Assembly (NCBI GenBank): GCA_017506865.1
Contig: JAFCMP010000176.1
Coordinates: 53,206-117,205, forward strand
Length of the DNA: 64,000 nt
Source of the DNA: Tribonema minus
Lineage: Eukaryota > Sar > Xanthophyceae > Tribonematales > Tribonemataceae
Reading direction: 5' to 3'
Positions 1-13,600 of this stretch are shown here, in pieces. The position numbers and the translations under genes were made by a program. Position 1 is the stretch's first letter. The number at the start of each line of letters is the position of its first letter. Below the pieces are notes generated by a model. That model saw nothing but the letters and a program-made list of their open reading frames with translations, ran no database searches and had not been told where the DNA came from.

Positions 1-1531
1 TCGGTGCATGTGTAACCTCGCCGCCAGTGCCATCGGGTGCCCTCTGCGCTTATGTCTTGGGCCTGTGAACGCAACTTGCAATCAGTCGGACTCTTGTTGT
101 AGACTGTAACCGCCTCTGTGAATGTGCACCTTCGAGCCGTAGCAAACGCCCACCCCTAGCAAACGCCCGCCCCTTCGCAAACGTAATCCCCCTTGTAAAC
201 GCTCATGGAGATGCTTGTCAACCCTCAGCGCGCAGCAACGCCCCTTCACCTCTTGCCCTTCTCCCTCACAACTGCGCTCCAGTAGCCAGACTGAGTGTGA
301 AAATCATGATGCGTTGGCGCGCTGCTTTTGATTGCCGTGGTGCTGTTCAGGAGGCTGCGCTATGCAGCAGTCCTAAAAATTTGCTTCAGCACCAGCGCCG
401 CATTCCCGTCAGCACTGCTACCACCGTCACCATTGGTACTGACACGCACCCATGTGCGCCTGTGGCCACTGGTCCTCTTATACTGTAGTAGTCTCTCCGC
501 CAACCAGGAAAAAGTGTAGCGCACGGTGCTTCGCAGTGAGAGGAACCAATTGGATAAAAGCGACCGAGTCAGACGAAGAGCGACCGAGCAGTTCGTCCTA
601 AGTGAGGTCATGGAAGATGGCCGAACCATGGAAAATGGAGGCCACCCCACTCGTAGCCCTCGTCAGTCCGCACATGAACATCTTTTTCATTTTTTGAACG
701 GGCATCATGGTGCTCAGCAACCCTCCATGACGTGCAACAACTTGTTTGGAAACGTTCGCTCCTGTAATCGATGGGGGCCTAAACAGGGGGCTGGGGGTTG
801 CTTCGGGGGGATAGATATTGACCCGAAACGGCTGATGGTTCGGGACAACTCACTTGGTCCCATGTGACATCTGATGCGCTGACCAACCGCTATCCTACGA
901 TACAACTCTTGAAGTTCACCTCCTTGATGTGTTGAAGTTGAGGTTTGGGGCTGAAGTTGATTCGGCCGTTTTGAAAATCGGTTTTCGGCATAACTCCTGA
1001 CCAATCAGTTCAAATTCGGTCACTAACAGATATCGGTTCCGGGGGTTTTCGGGTCCGCTCTTTCCGCCCGTACGTGCCAAAAGACCATAGGATGCCATGG
1101 TAGCCCCCCCTGTCCTTCAAGTTGTGCCAGTCCAGATGTGGCAGCTTAGCTCTCCCGCACTCCTGCACCGGCAGATGCCCCCACCCCCCGTTGTAGATGC
1201 CCATGGGCGTGCTGTGCACGGTCTCAGATTCGCACACTCCCTTGGGCGTTTACAGGGGCATCTACGGTGTAACTCCGAATCATTCAGCTGTAGATCAACT
1301 CTTGGCGTGCTGCGTTTGCGGCTACTGGTCTCACTTATGCCACACACAAACCCAATGGCATGCCCGTTTTGAGTTACGGCAGGCAAGGCTGTGCATACGT
1401 CTCCGGAAGTTGAATATATTCACGTGCTGTCCGTACTACATATTGGTGCCACCTTTACCATGCGTTTTTCTCCTGTAGTGAACATTACTGTTGCATCGCT
1501 TCATCCGCCTGTCTTTTGCAAAAGAATACAG

Positions 1532-1626
1532 CAACGGAGCAGCAATTAATGTGCAAGCGGAGCGTGGGCAGTACCCACCGCAACCAGCACTACAGGTCAA
1601 CAGCTCCATCTTCGCCAGCAACGTCG
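1532..1626 (+). CDS. Pmp-like gene copy A, beta-helix exon
   Basis: The acceptor is an ACAG at 1,528-1,531 and the donor is a strong GTACGT at 1,627. The translation opens with NGAAINVQ and ends with SSIFASN, the GGAI-like and FxxN signatures of chlamydial-type Pmp repeats. It enters in phase 2 and leaves in phase 1. The same exon is present at 63,133-63,227. It is too short to stand out as an ORF. Confidence 0.7.
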
Positions 1627-4600
1627 GTACGTGCATATGAAAGACAGATCATGCTCTTTTCAGTCTGATTGTGGGTCATGCAGCAGTTGTAGCTGGGGGG
1701 GTAACATAATTTGTTTGATGAGTACGCTTAGAGCACCACCAGTGGTTCACGCTATCGCGCCCTCCCACGATATATGCGACCTCACACATGCAATGCGGCT
1801 TTGGACCAAATTGGCACACGCAAAACAGTGCACCTGTCAATGATTGCGTGTGCCGGCTTGGTATTGCGTGTGCGGGGCCGCATATATCACGGGACGGCGC
1901 AATTGTGGAAATGTTTGCACTAACTACTGGTGGTGCTCATATAGGATTGAACTGCGAAAAACGGGACCTGAATTGGCAAAACGGGACCCAGCATCAAACC
2001 ACTTTGGCGAAGTCTGGTTGAACCCTGCCAGCGTTCGATGCTCAATTTCAACATGATGTTGAGGTTGATAGGTGAAGTGCCCAGTGTTGAAGTTGGTTAG
2101 GATTCGATGATGAGCACTGAGAACCTTTCAAACTTCAATTTGGAGTTGAACTTCCGTACTTAGCCAGAGTTCACAGTTGAGGTTAAAGTTAAAGTCTAAG
2201 TTCAACATGGAATATCTTAAGATCCTGAGCGTTTAAAAAAATTCTATTTGGTTATTACTTATTTCTGGGGATGACTGTTACACCCACATCATCACAGTTG
2301 ACAAAAGTCCTTTTGCAGACTTCACCACTGTGGGTCCCGTTTTGAATACAGGTCCCGTTTTTGGCAATTCAAACCTTTATGCTGCAGCGGAAGCACCTTA
2401 AATCATCCCTTTCTTTGCGGTGATGTTTCATTGCTCTCGAGCCGCCCTCGTATGCGCAGGGTGACAATTGTCACAAACATGATGATAGTGCAGAGTGAGA
2501 CACCTGGTTTGCCTCGTTACTGTCAAACAGCTGAGCGGCACAAGATGCCGTGTGGCAAGTGAATGCTGGACCAGGTGTTGAATGTCGCTGACAGCGGTTT
2601 ACGTATATATGTTATCATTGACGGGTCATCGGTCATAGCGTATTATTATTTGGGGCAATCCCCGGATACTAAAAGGCACCACAGGACATTTACTCAATAG
2701 TCGAGTTGCAGATTGCACAATCATTTGACCGAACATCAACAGTTCGCTTCAGCTCGCTCTGCGGACGATGATGCATCTTCAAACTTCACATTGGACAAAG
2801 TTGACTCGAGATGCTACTGTGATTGAAGTATAACTTCAAGTTGAAGTTTAACATCACGCTCAATATCGACCATCATCTTCAATTTGAAGTTTGACGGTTG
2901 CACCATCGTCCGCACAGCGACCTGAAGCGAACTGCTGATGTTCAGTTAAATGATTGTGCAATCTTCAACTCGATCACTGAATTAATGTCCTGTGGTGCCT
3001 TTTAGTATCCGGGGATTGCTCCAAATAATTACCTGCATGACATGCAGGTTTGTGCTTCCAGACAAGAGGGAAGACTCACAAACGCTAACGAGGTAGACTT
3101 TGTTGAAGGTAGCTATAGTATACAGTAACTGAGTGTGTATCCATGTATCGCTCCCTTGACACTGCATGAAGTGTTTGCTGTCGCGCTGCACCACATCGCG
3201 CAACGCACGCAGACACATAGATGTTCTTCCTGCACAGCAGCAATCTGTTTGCTGGCTCATTCGTAGCGAGTTGCCAGCATCAGCATCTGCACCACACGTT
3301 TGTGCCAGCCAACAGTTACAGGTTAAAACCATTGCAACCGTTGAACAAATGCCTGTCTGGCATGCCCTAAAATCCACCACATTGTAGAGATCTGCAAATT
3401 GTAGGAAGCGCCACAACTGCCACGATGGCCGCTGCAATGATTCCGCAGTTGCAGTTTTAATTCGTTCACTTCATCAGCTGTGTTGTTTCCAGCCAAAAGC
3501 GTGAAAGCTTGAGAGCTATCTCCCCATGCTCAGCACTTTGGGATCAATTGACAACACTTGAATGATAGTATCGCCTCACAATATCGCCTCACAAGGGTGA
3601 TTGCTTCCTGCTGTTCGAGTCTCACCAGTCTGTGCCATCTTGGTGCATACCCGAGTTCGCGTTTACCCTCAGCTACCATTCCACCCTTTTGCAATGGCAT
3701 GTGCACGCTTTTTCATCGTCGCAGTGTGGGGATTCGCAGCAGACGATGGCGGCTTGGGAGGTTCAGCTATTTATTTGCCAGAATATATTGGTGGAGGGCT
3801 GCCGCAGTCGATGATCATATCGGACAGTCGCTTCTATGACAATCATCTGGTTCAGGGCAGCGGAACAGTGCTGATTGGCGAGGAGGCCATCATCCACCGA
3901 TGCGTGTTCTCTGGCAACAAAGGTGCAGTGTATTGCATGCATGCCTGCGAGTCTGCTGCCTTGACTTTTGCTATCAGCCGCTGCAGACTGTCATCATCGT
4001 AGGTGCAATGTGGTCTGTAAATAGCGAGGCTGTTTCAAGGCTTTTCAACACACTTTATGACTGGCACTCTCACTACGCTCAGCACCAGCAGCCAGTTGAT
4101 TCGGCTTCTGGCAGCAGGAATTTGATTTGACAGCCTGAGCCTGCAGCTGCGGGTGACAACCTATGTGCTGAGCATTGCACCTGATTGTTGCATACACTGC
4201 AGGTGCAACAGTGGCCGCAAAGCTCAGTGACACTCCCCTTCCCGTTACTGCCGCTGTTACATCTTGTGTTTCCTTTTTGTTGACACCAAATTCCGTCTCT
4301 GCAGTGGAAGCTGGTGCTGGTGGTGCCCTGTACTTCAGCACAAGCGGTTTTGGCAAGGTGCTGGATTCGGTTTTTGATGGGAACGCTGCTTCAACAGAAG
4401 GTGGCTGCATCGCATTCAAGGCCAGTAAGAATCTCGACATTCGGAATTCCACTTTCACACGCTGCACCTCTGCTGCTGGCGGCGGTGCTGTCTACTCAGA
4501 GGGCAACACCACCATGGACAGGGTTAACGTGACTGATTGTACAGCACTGTTTGGGGGCGCAGTCCACATTCAAGATGATCCCTGGGAGTCATCGTCCACG

Positions 4601-7600
4601 TCCTGGACGCAAATAGACCACTTCGACAGCGGCCTTTCAGTGACAAGCTCGATCTTCACTGGCAACACTGCCTCGGCAGGAGGCGGCGCTCTCTATGTCG
4701 ACAACACCATCGCCTGCACCGTATCTGGCAGTTCATTCTCTGGCAACACAGCACGGGATGGCGGAGCTGTTTCGTGGGTGTACGACCCTGTGGGCATGCT
4801 CCTTCGGGTTGTGAGGCCAATCCTTACAGTGAGCGACAGCCATTTCGTCGCCAATACTGCGCTCGTCGCTGGAGGCGCTATGCTGCTGGACTTGCAGCTG
4901 GCTGAGGACATGATCAATATCACAGCTGTGTCATTTGCCAGCAACACTGCAGCTAAAGGAGCGGGCATACTTGCGACAGTGCCATTCAAATTCGGTGAGT
5001 CGTCTGACATTCATCAACACTGCGGTACTTGATTATGCCACAACTTTGTGGATGTAGGCCACAGAGCAGGTGTTAAGTGAGGATTGCGCGTCCTTTAGCC
5101 CTGTGTGCAGTGCGCACTGACGCAAGTAGTAACAGCAATGACGTCATACGATGCCATTGCTTTCTGCACCGATAAGCATTGCCTTCTGCTACCGTCTTTT
5201 CCTTGGCGCGCACATGGCGGCATTGAACTTGCAGCACCAAATTAAATGTCACAGTGCACGCAAAGCACACCAATCTTGCGACCCACTGCCTGACCTACAT
5301 GCGGGCATCAAATATGATTGCCCACAAACTCGTGATTTTTACGTTACATGATATTAGTATTGTACCTTCTGCGTGCTGCTGCTGTCATCCAGACAGTAGC
5401 ATGTATAGCACCTGGACCTTCGCCGACAATTCTGCCTCGAGCTGCTATGTCCGTGGCTTCGGCTCGTCCGAGGAGTGGCTACTGGCTGGCAACACCTGCG
5501 CGGATGTTGACGTCGTCTCAGCTGCGCAAGCTCTTGACTACGCTCCCGCCATTGGCAACGCGTACTTCAACACCGGGTCGGACTTGGAGGCAGAACGCAG
5601 TTGCTGTGGAGCAGGCTTTGTTGCGCTGAAGAGCTCCAGCAGCGGCGATTGGCACTGCACCGTCTGCGATCGGACGGCATTTACCTGTCCGCAGGCCGGC
5701 ACCGTGGTGGAGACAGTAACACTGGAGCAGGGCTATTGGCGCGGCAATGCGACGTTTCAGCTGCGCGGGTCAGAGGAGTACGTGGTGGTGCACAAGTGCT
5801 TACGAGAGTCGGCGTGCGAGGGTGGGCGCGTCTACGTTGCAGCTGGCGCGGACAGCGCGAATGCTGCCAATGGATACTGCAAGGATGGGTACTCTGGGCC
5901 ATGTGAGTGACCTGCAGCAGCGGTGCGCGTGTCAGTGAAGACAACATGAACAGAATTATGATCATTGTTGAGCTAGCCTTCGGTGTCACCACGCTCTGGT
6001 TGACTGGCATTGAACTTGCGACAATAGATCTCGAAGAACCATAACAAACCACCATCGCTCTCAGCAGTGTAGCACGCCAGTGTGACGACCAACTTTCATC
6101 TTTGCTGTTCGTGTATGATGGAACCATGCGATGCTACACGCCCTACAGGGCACAAACACTAGATGACGTTGCGCTCAGAGACGGGCCATCAATCCAGGCG
6201 ATTGCAGATGTGGTCTACAATCATGGACGAGACATCTGCTGGGCGCTGCTGTCGCTCATGTGTGTTACACACATGTTTTGTTGGAGCCAGAAATCAGTAT
6301 TAAAACTACTGTTACCATTTTGATAAGAGACAAGTATGCTTTTGCTGCTCAAACAAACAGCAGAGACTGCGGGTTGTAGAATATTCCAGTGTGTCAGCAC
6401 GCAGATGCACTTGTCTATCCGAGAGTCAGCAGTTGTGGCCTAACCTCTACTAGACTGGTTGGCCATGGCAATCTCTCGGTACCCACTGAAGTGGAGGGAT
6501 TGACGCTTTTTGACCAATTGCCCGATGAGATTTTCACAGTTTGGACGCATACACCATGTTCAATGCGTCACTAAAACAAGCTGGATGTGCGGCATTGCAT
6601 TAGCCCTTCACCTCTTTCGAATGCGCTGCGCGGTCCACTTCAAAGGGCTCAAGGGCTCAAGGGAAAGGGGGGCAAGCAGTGACCCCCTCCTGTGGTTGGT
6701 CTGTTGCGCAAGCTTTTTGCACATGTACAGGGAAGCTGTGATGTGACATACTTCCTCCGTCCCATAAGTATGTTGACCATTCTATTGACAATCATTAACA
6801 TTTCAGCATCAAAGAGGTGTGCAGACTGTCCTTTAATAAACATTGTTAGCTATGTCCAGGACTGCACTCTCTCAGATCCTGAGCTCCCAACTCCTCGATT
6901 TGGCCGTGTGACGGCCAATACCGTAGAGGTGCACACGACCGCATGGCAACCACGTTGCAGGCATTGTCTGCTGCCAACACTATTTTGGAACCCCATTTGC
7001 TGCAGGGTTGTTTTAGGTACATCAGGTCAAGAAAGTTGGTCAATTATTGGGTCACAATACCATGTATAGCTGCATGGCGGTGCATAACGGTACTGTCACT
7101 TGAGGTTGGTGTAAGCACGCTGTGGCCTTCTGAAGGACTATGTGGCTAGCTGATGGTGCAGACGCCCATGCAGCACACTAACTGGTAAACCCAAAGCTAT
7201 ACCAATGCTTGAGCTTTGCAACAAATGCTGGTGGCTGAATGCATCAGCAAACCACTATAGCACCTGCCGGTTGCAGGGCATACTGACAGGTCATCCGATG
7301 CTAGGTACGACCGGCAAGAAGCCTTCAAGGCTGCTGTGAGAACACCGGCCTATGCAAGTGCCTGAAACCATGCAATAATAGCATGCTCTCAGACACAAGC
7401 ACTCCACAGCATCATTGAAGCAGTCTAGCCCACAATGTGGCTGATCAGTTTTCACGCTGTCGCGTTAGCAGCAACACCAGGGACCTGCTGTGCAGCATGT
7501 GTACAGCGTACCTACCGGCGATACGGCCTCGCTGCACGATGTGTGCTGCACAAGAAAGCGTTAGCATGCACTTGATGCATGCTGGGCCATCGGGCCAGCG

Positions 7601-10600
7601 AGATGTACCCACTCGCCTGTCACCCAGCTCCAATCATGATCCCCCACCACAACCCCGGCTTGCTGCCCACCGGCGCCTTCTCGCCGCACGGTGTGCGTAT
7701 CAATTCCAAACATAAAGTCATCATCAATAGCTGTGCGAGCTCCCTTCAGTTATGGTGGTATGTGTGGTGTGCACTGTGCATGTGCCGCGATGGTGTGTTC
7801 AAACGCAAAACTGCAACTCTTGTCAGTTCAAAGGTTTTTGCCGCCAAACCGCAGCTCGAAACCGGTTTCGGCGGCTTTGCCGATTTCTTTCGCGGTATAA
7901 ATCTGGTAACTGTCAACATGTGAGGGTATCGGCTGAAGCGTGACACTGTCAGCTTTCAGATGGGCATGGTTTTATGTCATATCATTGAAATTTGCAAAAG
8001 TTAGCTTTGACGTCACTTTTCGGTCAACATATTTATGGGACAGAGGAAGTACTTCGTGTGTCTCACATTTAATTTATCGCAGAGCTGAAAGTCAACATTG
8101 GGTTTGCACTGCAGGTGATGACGGCCTCTGCAGCATCATACTCCAGCTTGAATTTGGTTGCAACTATTGCAAGCTCGCCCAGTCAAGTAGATTTTTGGAT
8201 TGACCCATTTGTCAGGCAATTGTTGAGGTTCTTACGAGAGACGTTCTCTGAACTGGCAAACGCAAACATAACAACAGCACGTACACAGGCAATGGGCACT
8301 GAGCACGGTGCCAGCCTCAAGAAGAAATGTGCAGCAACAGTAGAGCTACCTGCACTGCAGCGGGCAGAGGCAGGCCCATCGTGGAGTGCTGGTAGCAGTG
8401 ATGCAGCAGCATCAACCCTTTTCGAGGCCTTAGCGCCATGCCACAGCCGCTCCGATGCAGCAATGACAGCATGGCAAGTTGTTGTGCGGCAGCATGCGCG
8501 CGCAGCCGCGACTTTGGCGCTACTGTCTTGAAGCCACACTAGAGGCTGCTTTGGTCAGGCAAGAATGGTCGTGACCGTGACTATTGACAACTTCATCAAG
8601 GCCACTTTAAAAGGTTCGAAAGTTGCTTCTGGCAGTCTGAGATAAAAAGCGTCCATTGTCTTCTCAAACCCAAGAATCACGTATCAAATGAGAGGCTGAT
8701 GACTGTCACAGAGTGCTGCATGCAGCAATGCCCAAGCAGCGAAGTGTAGGCGGATTTCGCTCAACACGCTCATCAGCGTGTCATCTGCGTGCAACTCGGC
8801 CCACTTTGGAGGTCCAACATTGCCCGCACGCAGAGTTGCCCTAAAGCTGCAGCAGTGAGGTTTGGGAGTCATATTGCCCTATTTCTGTCGTGCTGGTTGT
8901 TATCTTTTGTTAATATCTTTGGTTCTGCTGTCTTCTTTGGCCACAATATGTCTAATCAGTTTTCGATTGTATAATCATATTAAACTGCTGTAGAGGAAGC
9001 GTTATCACCCAAACCTAGAGGAAGTGTTATCACCCAAACCTCCACACAACACGTCTAATCAATTTTCGATTGTATAATCATATGAAACTGTTATAGAGGA
9101 GGTACAATCACCCAAAGCCTCCATACAACGCTAAGCCTGTGCCATCTTTGACAGAGTGCGTAGCACATGGTGATCTTACATTGAACCCATGCACTGAATT
9201 AGTTTCATGGAGACCTTGAGCTTACTACAACGAAACTCAAATGCGGGCGCTTAACACCTGCATATATGCAGCAAGTCCTTCACAGCTCACTCTGCATGCA
9301 CAGATGCACCTGTGGCACAGGTTCATACTCATGTGCGGACGACCATCGCAGAACCGATGCAATGCCACAGGGAAAACGTGTATCGGTGTGTGCATGTTGA
9401 GCTTGGCCATGGGCATTCTTCGATGAAGAGCACTGTAAATTACAGGTTATCCATGCAAAGTGTCGGCTTTACCGGATGCAACGGGATATCAAACACCGGG
9501 ATCAAGCAAGCGAAATCTGAGTGTAAAGCGTCGCCATCTGATCTGGTACAGCCTCGAGCCGAACTGTTACATCCCTGAGACCTCTTTATTAGAATGCGTC
9601 TTGCTTGGCCTTGTCACGGGCTGAAAGGGGGGAGGGGCAAAAGGTGCAATACTTGAGTCGATGGCAGCCAGTTGACAATTCTTGAGCTTGTGGCCATTCA
9701 ATGGACGTGATGCACTGTGATCTGGCTGCACAACTACCCAAATGGCACGCATGAAAGTGGTCATATAATATGGTGCTGTGTAACAAAGAATGCTCATGGC
9801 ACTGCAATTTGCACCCATGATCTTGAAGATTATCAAAGGAAGGCCGCAAGCCTGGCCTTGTGTGTTAGGACAATAGAGGTTGTGTCGGCGATTGGTGCTG
9901 TATAAGGCTCGCCGTGTCCCAGAAGGTCAAACATTGGGGTTGTACGCAGCCAAGTTGTCCTGCCCCCTCACATATGCATTGACATGCTCAGCAAGTTCCT
10001 GTGCTAGCGAGGTGTGCTCAAGGCGGAGAGAATGTGCTTTTTTGCCGCTATGGTTTGCGGCAAGTCTGGCCTGCAGGCCCCTCTGAGCATGGGGCCGAGT
10101 GCCCCGCGATGTTGTTTACGACCTGCAGTGTCTGAGCCGCTAACCTCTTTTACAGCTCTTGCACGAAAAGTACGAGCATACTGCTCAGTGCGCTGTTGTG
10201 GAAGACAATCTGCTTGATCTGCCCCACCGCCGCAGTGTGACCGTCTGTGTTGGCAATGGCCCTGCCCGTCAGATACTTGAGGGCTGTAGACGCACCACCG
10301 TTGTGTTGAGGACGACGCCTTTCCTCATGTAGACCTCGCTGAAGTGCAGGCTGCCAGGGACGATAAACGTGTCGGCACGGTAGCCGGGCTGCTTGGAGAT
10401 GCTGGCGTCCTTGTTTGTTCACTGACACGTTACCCTTACCGAAACCAGTATCGTGGTGCGCCAGCTATGCTCGATCGAGGCCAGTCATAATTGCCAATGG
10501 AGAGCCAATCTCACGTCAAACCCTCATCTCAAATCTCATTGCATTGTGGCACACCAGAAATTGTTGCAAACATATGTACACTTGTATTGATAACCTTATA

Positions 10601-13600
10601 GGCGCAGATTGGGCTTCATGCACCTCTGGTGCGATCTATAAATGCATGCAACCTTTTATCTTCATGTAGGAGGCAAGCAAAGAACTCACATACATCATCG
10701 TTCTCACAACACTGTACCTGGTTCCGCAATGGCACGGACGGCGCACTTCCTCACAACTGACATAACTGTCAAAGTTTTCGGCGCAGAATCGTGCTCGTTA
10801 AGAGCAGCACAGTAGATAGCTGTTATAACACCGCAAGCCCCACTCTTCATGACTGTTGCAGCTACTACGCCACTTGTACTGTATTCACTTCTGCTTGAGG
10901 GAGCGGAAAGCCTGTGAAACATGTGGTCATGGCATACGTAAACCACGTATGATGTACATCGCATGTAAAGCTAGGCAAGGCTCAGGTGCAGGGGAGATGC
11001 ATGCTGCTGCAAACATGTAATTCAGACCTCAATACAGATGCCCCCCTGGTTTGGCGTCATCTACCATGTCAGGCACCAAACACCCCCATCTTCAATACCC
11101 CCGCGGACTTGGGCGCAGACAGATAGGGCATCACCCTCTGTGAAAACCCCATCTGCATTGCTGTAGATAGCGCACCCCTAATCTGTCCTATCGCCAGTGC
11201 CTTAAGGGCCTTTGTGCTGGTCCGAACTCGCTCCCCTCGCGGGCCGCAAACTCCTCTGCCATGGCGCCACTTTGCCGCTAAAGCAACACGACAGCTGATC
11301 TTACACACAGTGACTGAATCCTTATGCCTGCTGCCCGCAGACTGCGCTGTGTGCGCCGATGGGTTTGTTTCTACAGGATTATACGAGTGCCAGCAGTGTT
11401 CAGCCTCAAGCACCGCCGGCGCCTACACTGCTCTGCTCATTGCATTTCTGGCAGCAGCTGCCGCAGCACTGTATGTGCTTCCGAACTACGAAGTCAACGG
11501 CCACCGCGGTGCCTTGGCGGCATGGGGTTCCTTGCCGCAACTTTCAAGGCCACGACCATCGTGCTGCTCCAAGCTGCGCTTCCGGTTCCTGCGCATTCCC
11601 ATCATTGTGGTCCAGGTGGGCACCTGGTATAAGCGCTTCCGTCGCACACACCCTATCTGCTTGCTGACTGCCGAACTTTGTCTGTTTGTTCATGAGGTAG
11701 ATCAGTTTGCGCCATGTTTCAGTCACAAGCAGTGTCTCAGCTTCTGTGAGGTCCCTCAGGCTCTGTGCAAGTAGACGTGCGCCGCAGCGCAGATTAGTGC
11801 AAATGCCCTGTGTTCAACATTCCTCTCTGGGTCCCGGAAACTCTATTCTTGAACACTTCAAGAGCGCAAGTATTCATAGGCAAGGGATGTCGTGCCGGCC
11901 GCCCGCGCGGCCCCCGAGCTTGGTAACTGGTGGGCGCGCGGCGCCAGGCTTCGCCTAATGTGACCCACTCTCGGGTAGTCAGGGCATAATAGGCGATGCC
12001 TATGTCTTCAACTCTTTGAACCTCTGGACACCTAGCTAGCCTCGACCATCTGCCTTTGTCCGAAGGCGTGTTCCTCGTCTTCTCCTCAGGGCGACCTGTC
12101 TGCACTTGAACGCCAGACATGCCATGTGATTTGTATTGCAACATCAATGAGAAACCAGCAACAAGGCTGTGCAGCACTTGCTGCATCAAAAGCACATGAC
12201 GGCGAACATTCATACACAGTTTTGAGAGGATTGTGGACCGTACAGAGTACGACCTTGTGGAATTTATGCGCAGGTAGTGCCAAGGACAGTAAATGGTGCC
12301 GGCCAGCGGCGCACGTGTGACACACCTTTTGCAAATACAGTACCATTCTTGCACCCCAATCAGCACACATGAAGCTATTATAGATGTATAATCGCTTGTT
12401 AGTGTTCGGTTTGCACTGCCCCTGATCGGCACTGTTAGTCGTCAGGGTCTGGGAGAGACGGCCGTTTGCCTATCTGTCCTGGCAAAGCAAGAGATAACGG
12501 TTACTGAGGCAAACTTATCTGGAAACGTAATGTTGCCAGGTAGTTGGTAATAATAACCAATAACGCAAAAATCTAAATATCCACCATGACCACCGCCGAC
12601 GGTATGAGGTCTTGTCGCAGACAACAAGCTCGCTACCTACAGCTTAGAGCAATTTGAAAATGCAGTGATCACTCGAGCTGTCACAGTGTAGTGTGTGAGG
12701 GCGCGGGCAGGAATGAATGCATCATGTGTAGGATACAAACGCGCATAACTGGACCACCAAACCTTGTCTGGGCGGAGACGCCCTTCTCAGTTGCCATCTC
12801 CTCAGGCATTTTCCGCACACTTTGCCTCATGGCTCTACAACCTTCATTTTACTCACGCCAAGTCAGCAGACACCATACCAGCAGCACAAAGAGCTCACAT
12901 TCAGGGATGGTACTCTCTGTTGGTGCTGCTGTGTACTGCTCAAACCTGCGGACCATAATGCATAGTCACAGCTGCTTCACCTGCTTTGGTGCCACTGCAA
13001 GGTGGTTGCGAGCGTACTCGAGTAGTGCAACATGAACTTCAGCACATTCTACACTCACATGTAATTGTACCTAGTCCTCACCGGTTTGGCACGTGTTTTT
13101 CTTGCACACTCGCCACCACATGCTGGGCCATGGTCAGATTTGCTTACTGCTCAAACGCGCTGCGTTCTTTTGGTCGATTGCAGCTTGTGTCGGGATTTAT
13201 GTCCATCAGCGGGCTCGAGCTGGCTGAGCCCTTCCAGTCCTTCATGATGCGGCTGTCCATCCTGCCCAGCTTCAGCGTCGTCTTCGGCTGCATATACGAT
13301 GCCAGCTTCTACACGAGGCTGCTCTTCATGACCCTGGCACCGCTTGTGCCGATTGCCTTCCTGGGGTGCTCGTGGCTGTTTGCCTGCGCGCGCGTGGGAC
13401 AGCTGCGGAGGGCGAACGCCCATGCCGCAGCGCAGTGCGCGCGCTCTGACGCGCTGCGTCGGCACTGGACAGCCTTCCTCGCGTGGACCTTCCTCATATT
13501 CGGTACCGTCAGCAGCACCATCTTCCAGGCCTTCGCGTGCGATGAGCTGCCTGAACTGGGCCAATGGCGCTTGCGAGCAGACTACGCAGTGCAGTGCTAC

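Larger units (their letters stand above)
1..2399. repeat. Segmental direct duplication, left copy (partial, runs off window start)
   Basis: This stretch reappears at 61,603-64,000 in the same orientation. The only difference I found is a G run near position 775, which has five G here and four in the right copy. The repeat includes an exon of the Pmp-like gene (1,532-1,626) and a TIR element (1,943-2,376) at the same site in both copies. The duplication therefore post-dates that insertion and is very recent, or is an assembly overlap. Both ends are cut by the window. Confidence 0.95.
5903..11340 (+). other. Large intron of the Pmp-like gene
   Basis: Bounded by GTGAGT and CCCGCAG with compatible phase 1. 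From about 5.9 to 8.9 kb I see only short ORFs without recognisable motifs; the ORF at 8,115-8,531 could be a chance frame. A tandem repeat lies at 8,945-9,122, and antisense coding-like fragments lie at 10.1-11.4 kb. Confidence 0.6.

Noticed and set aside
8115-8531. ORF of 138 codons in the large intron
   Set aside because: No motif and no homologue elsewhere in the window; length is within chance for this composition.
11794-12432. - strand ORF of 212 codons in the intron before 13,184
   Set aside because: Only the GC-rich part looks protein-like, no domain is recognised, and two overlapping frames are equally open.
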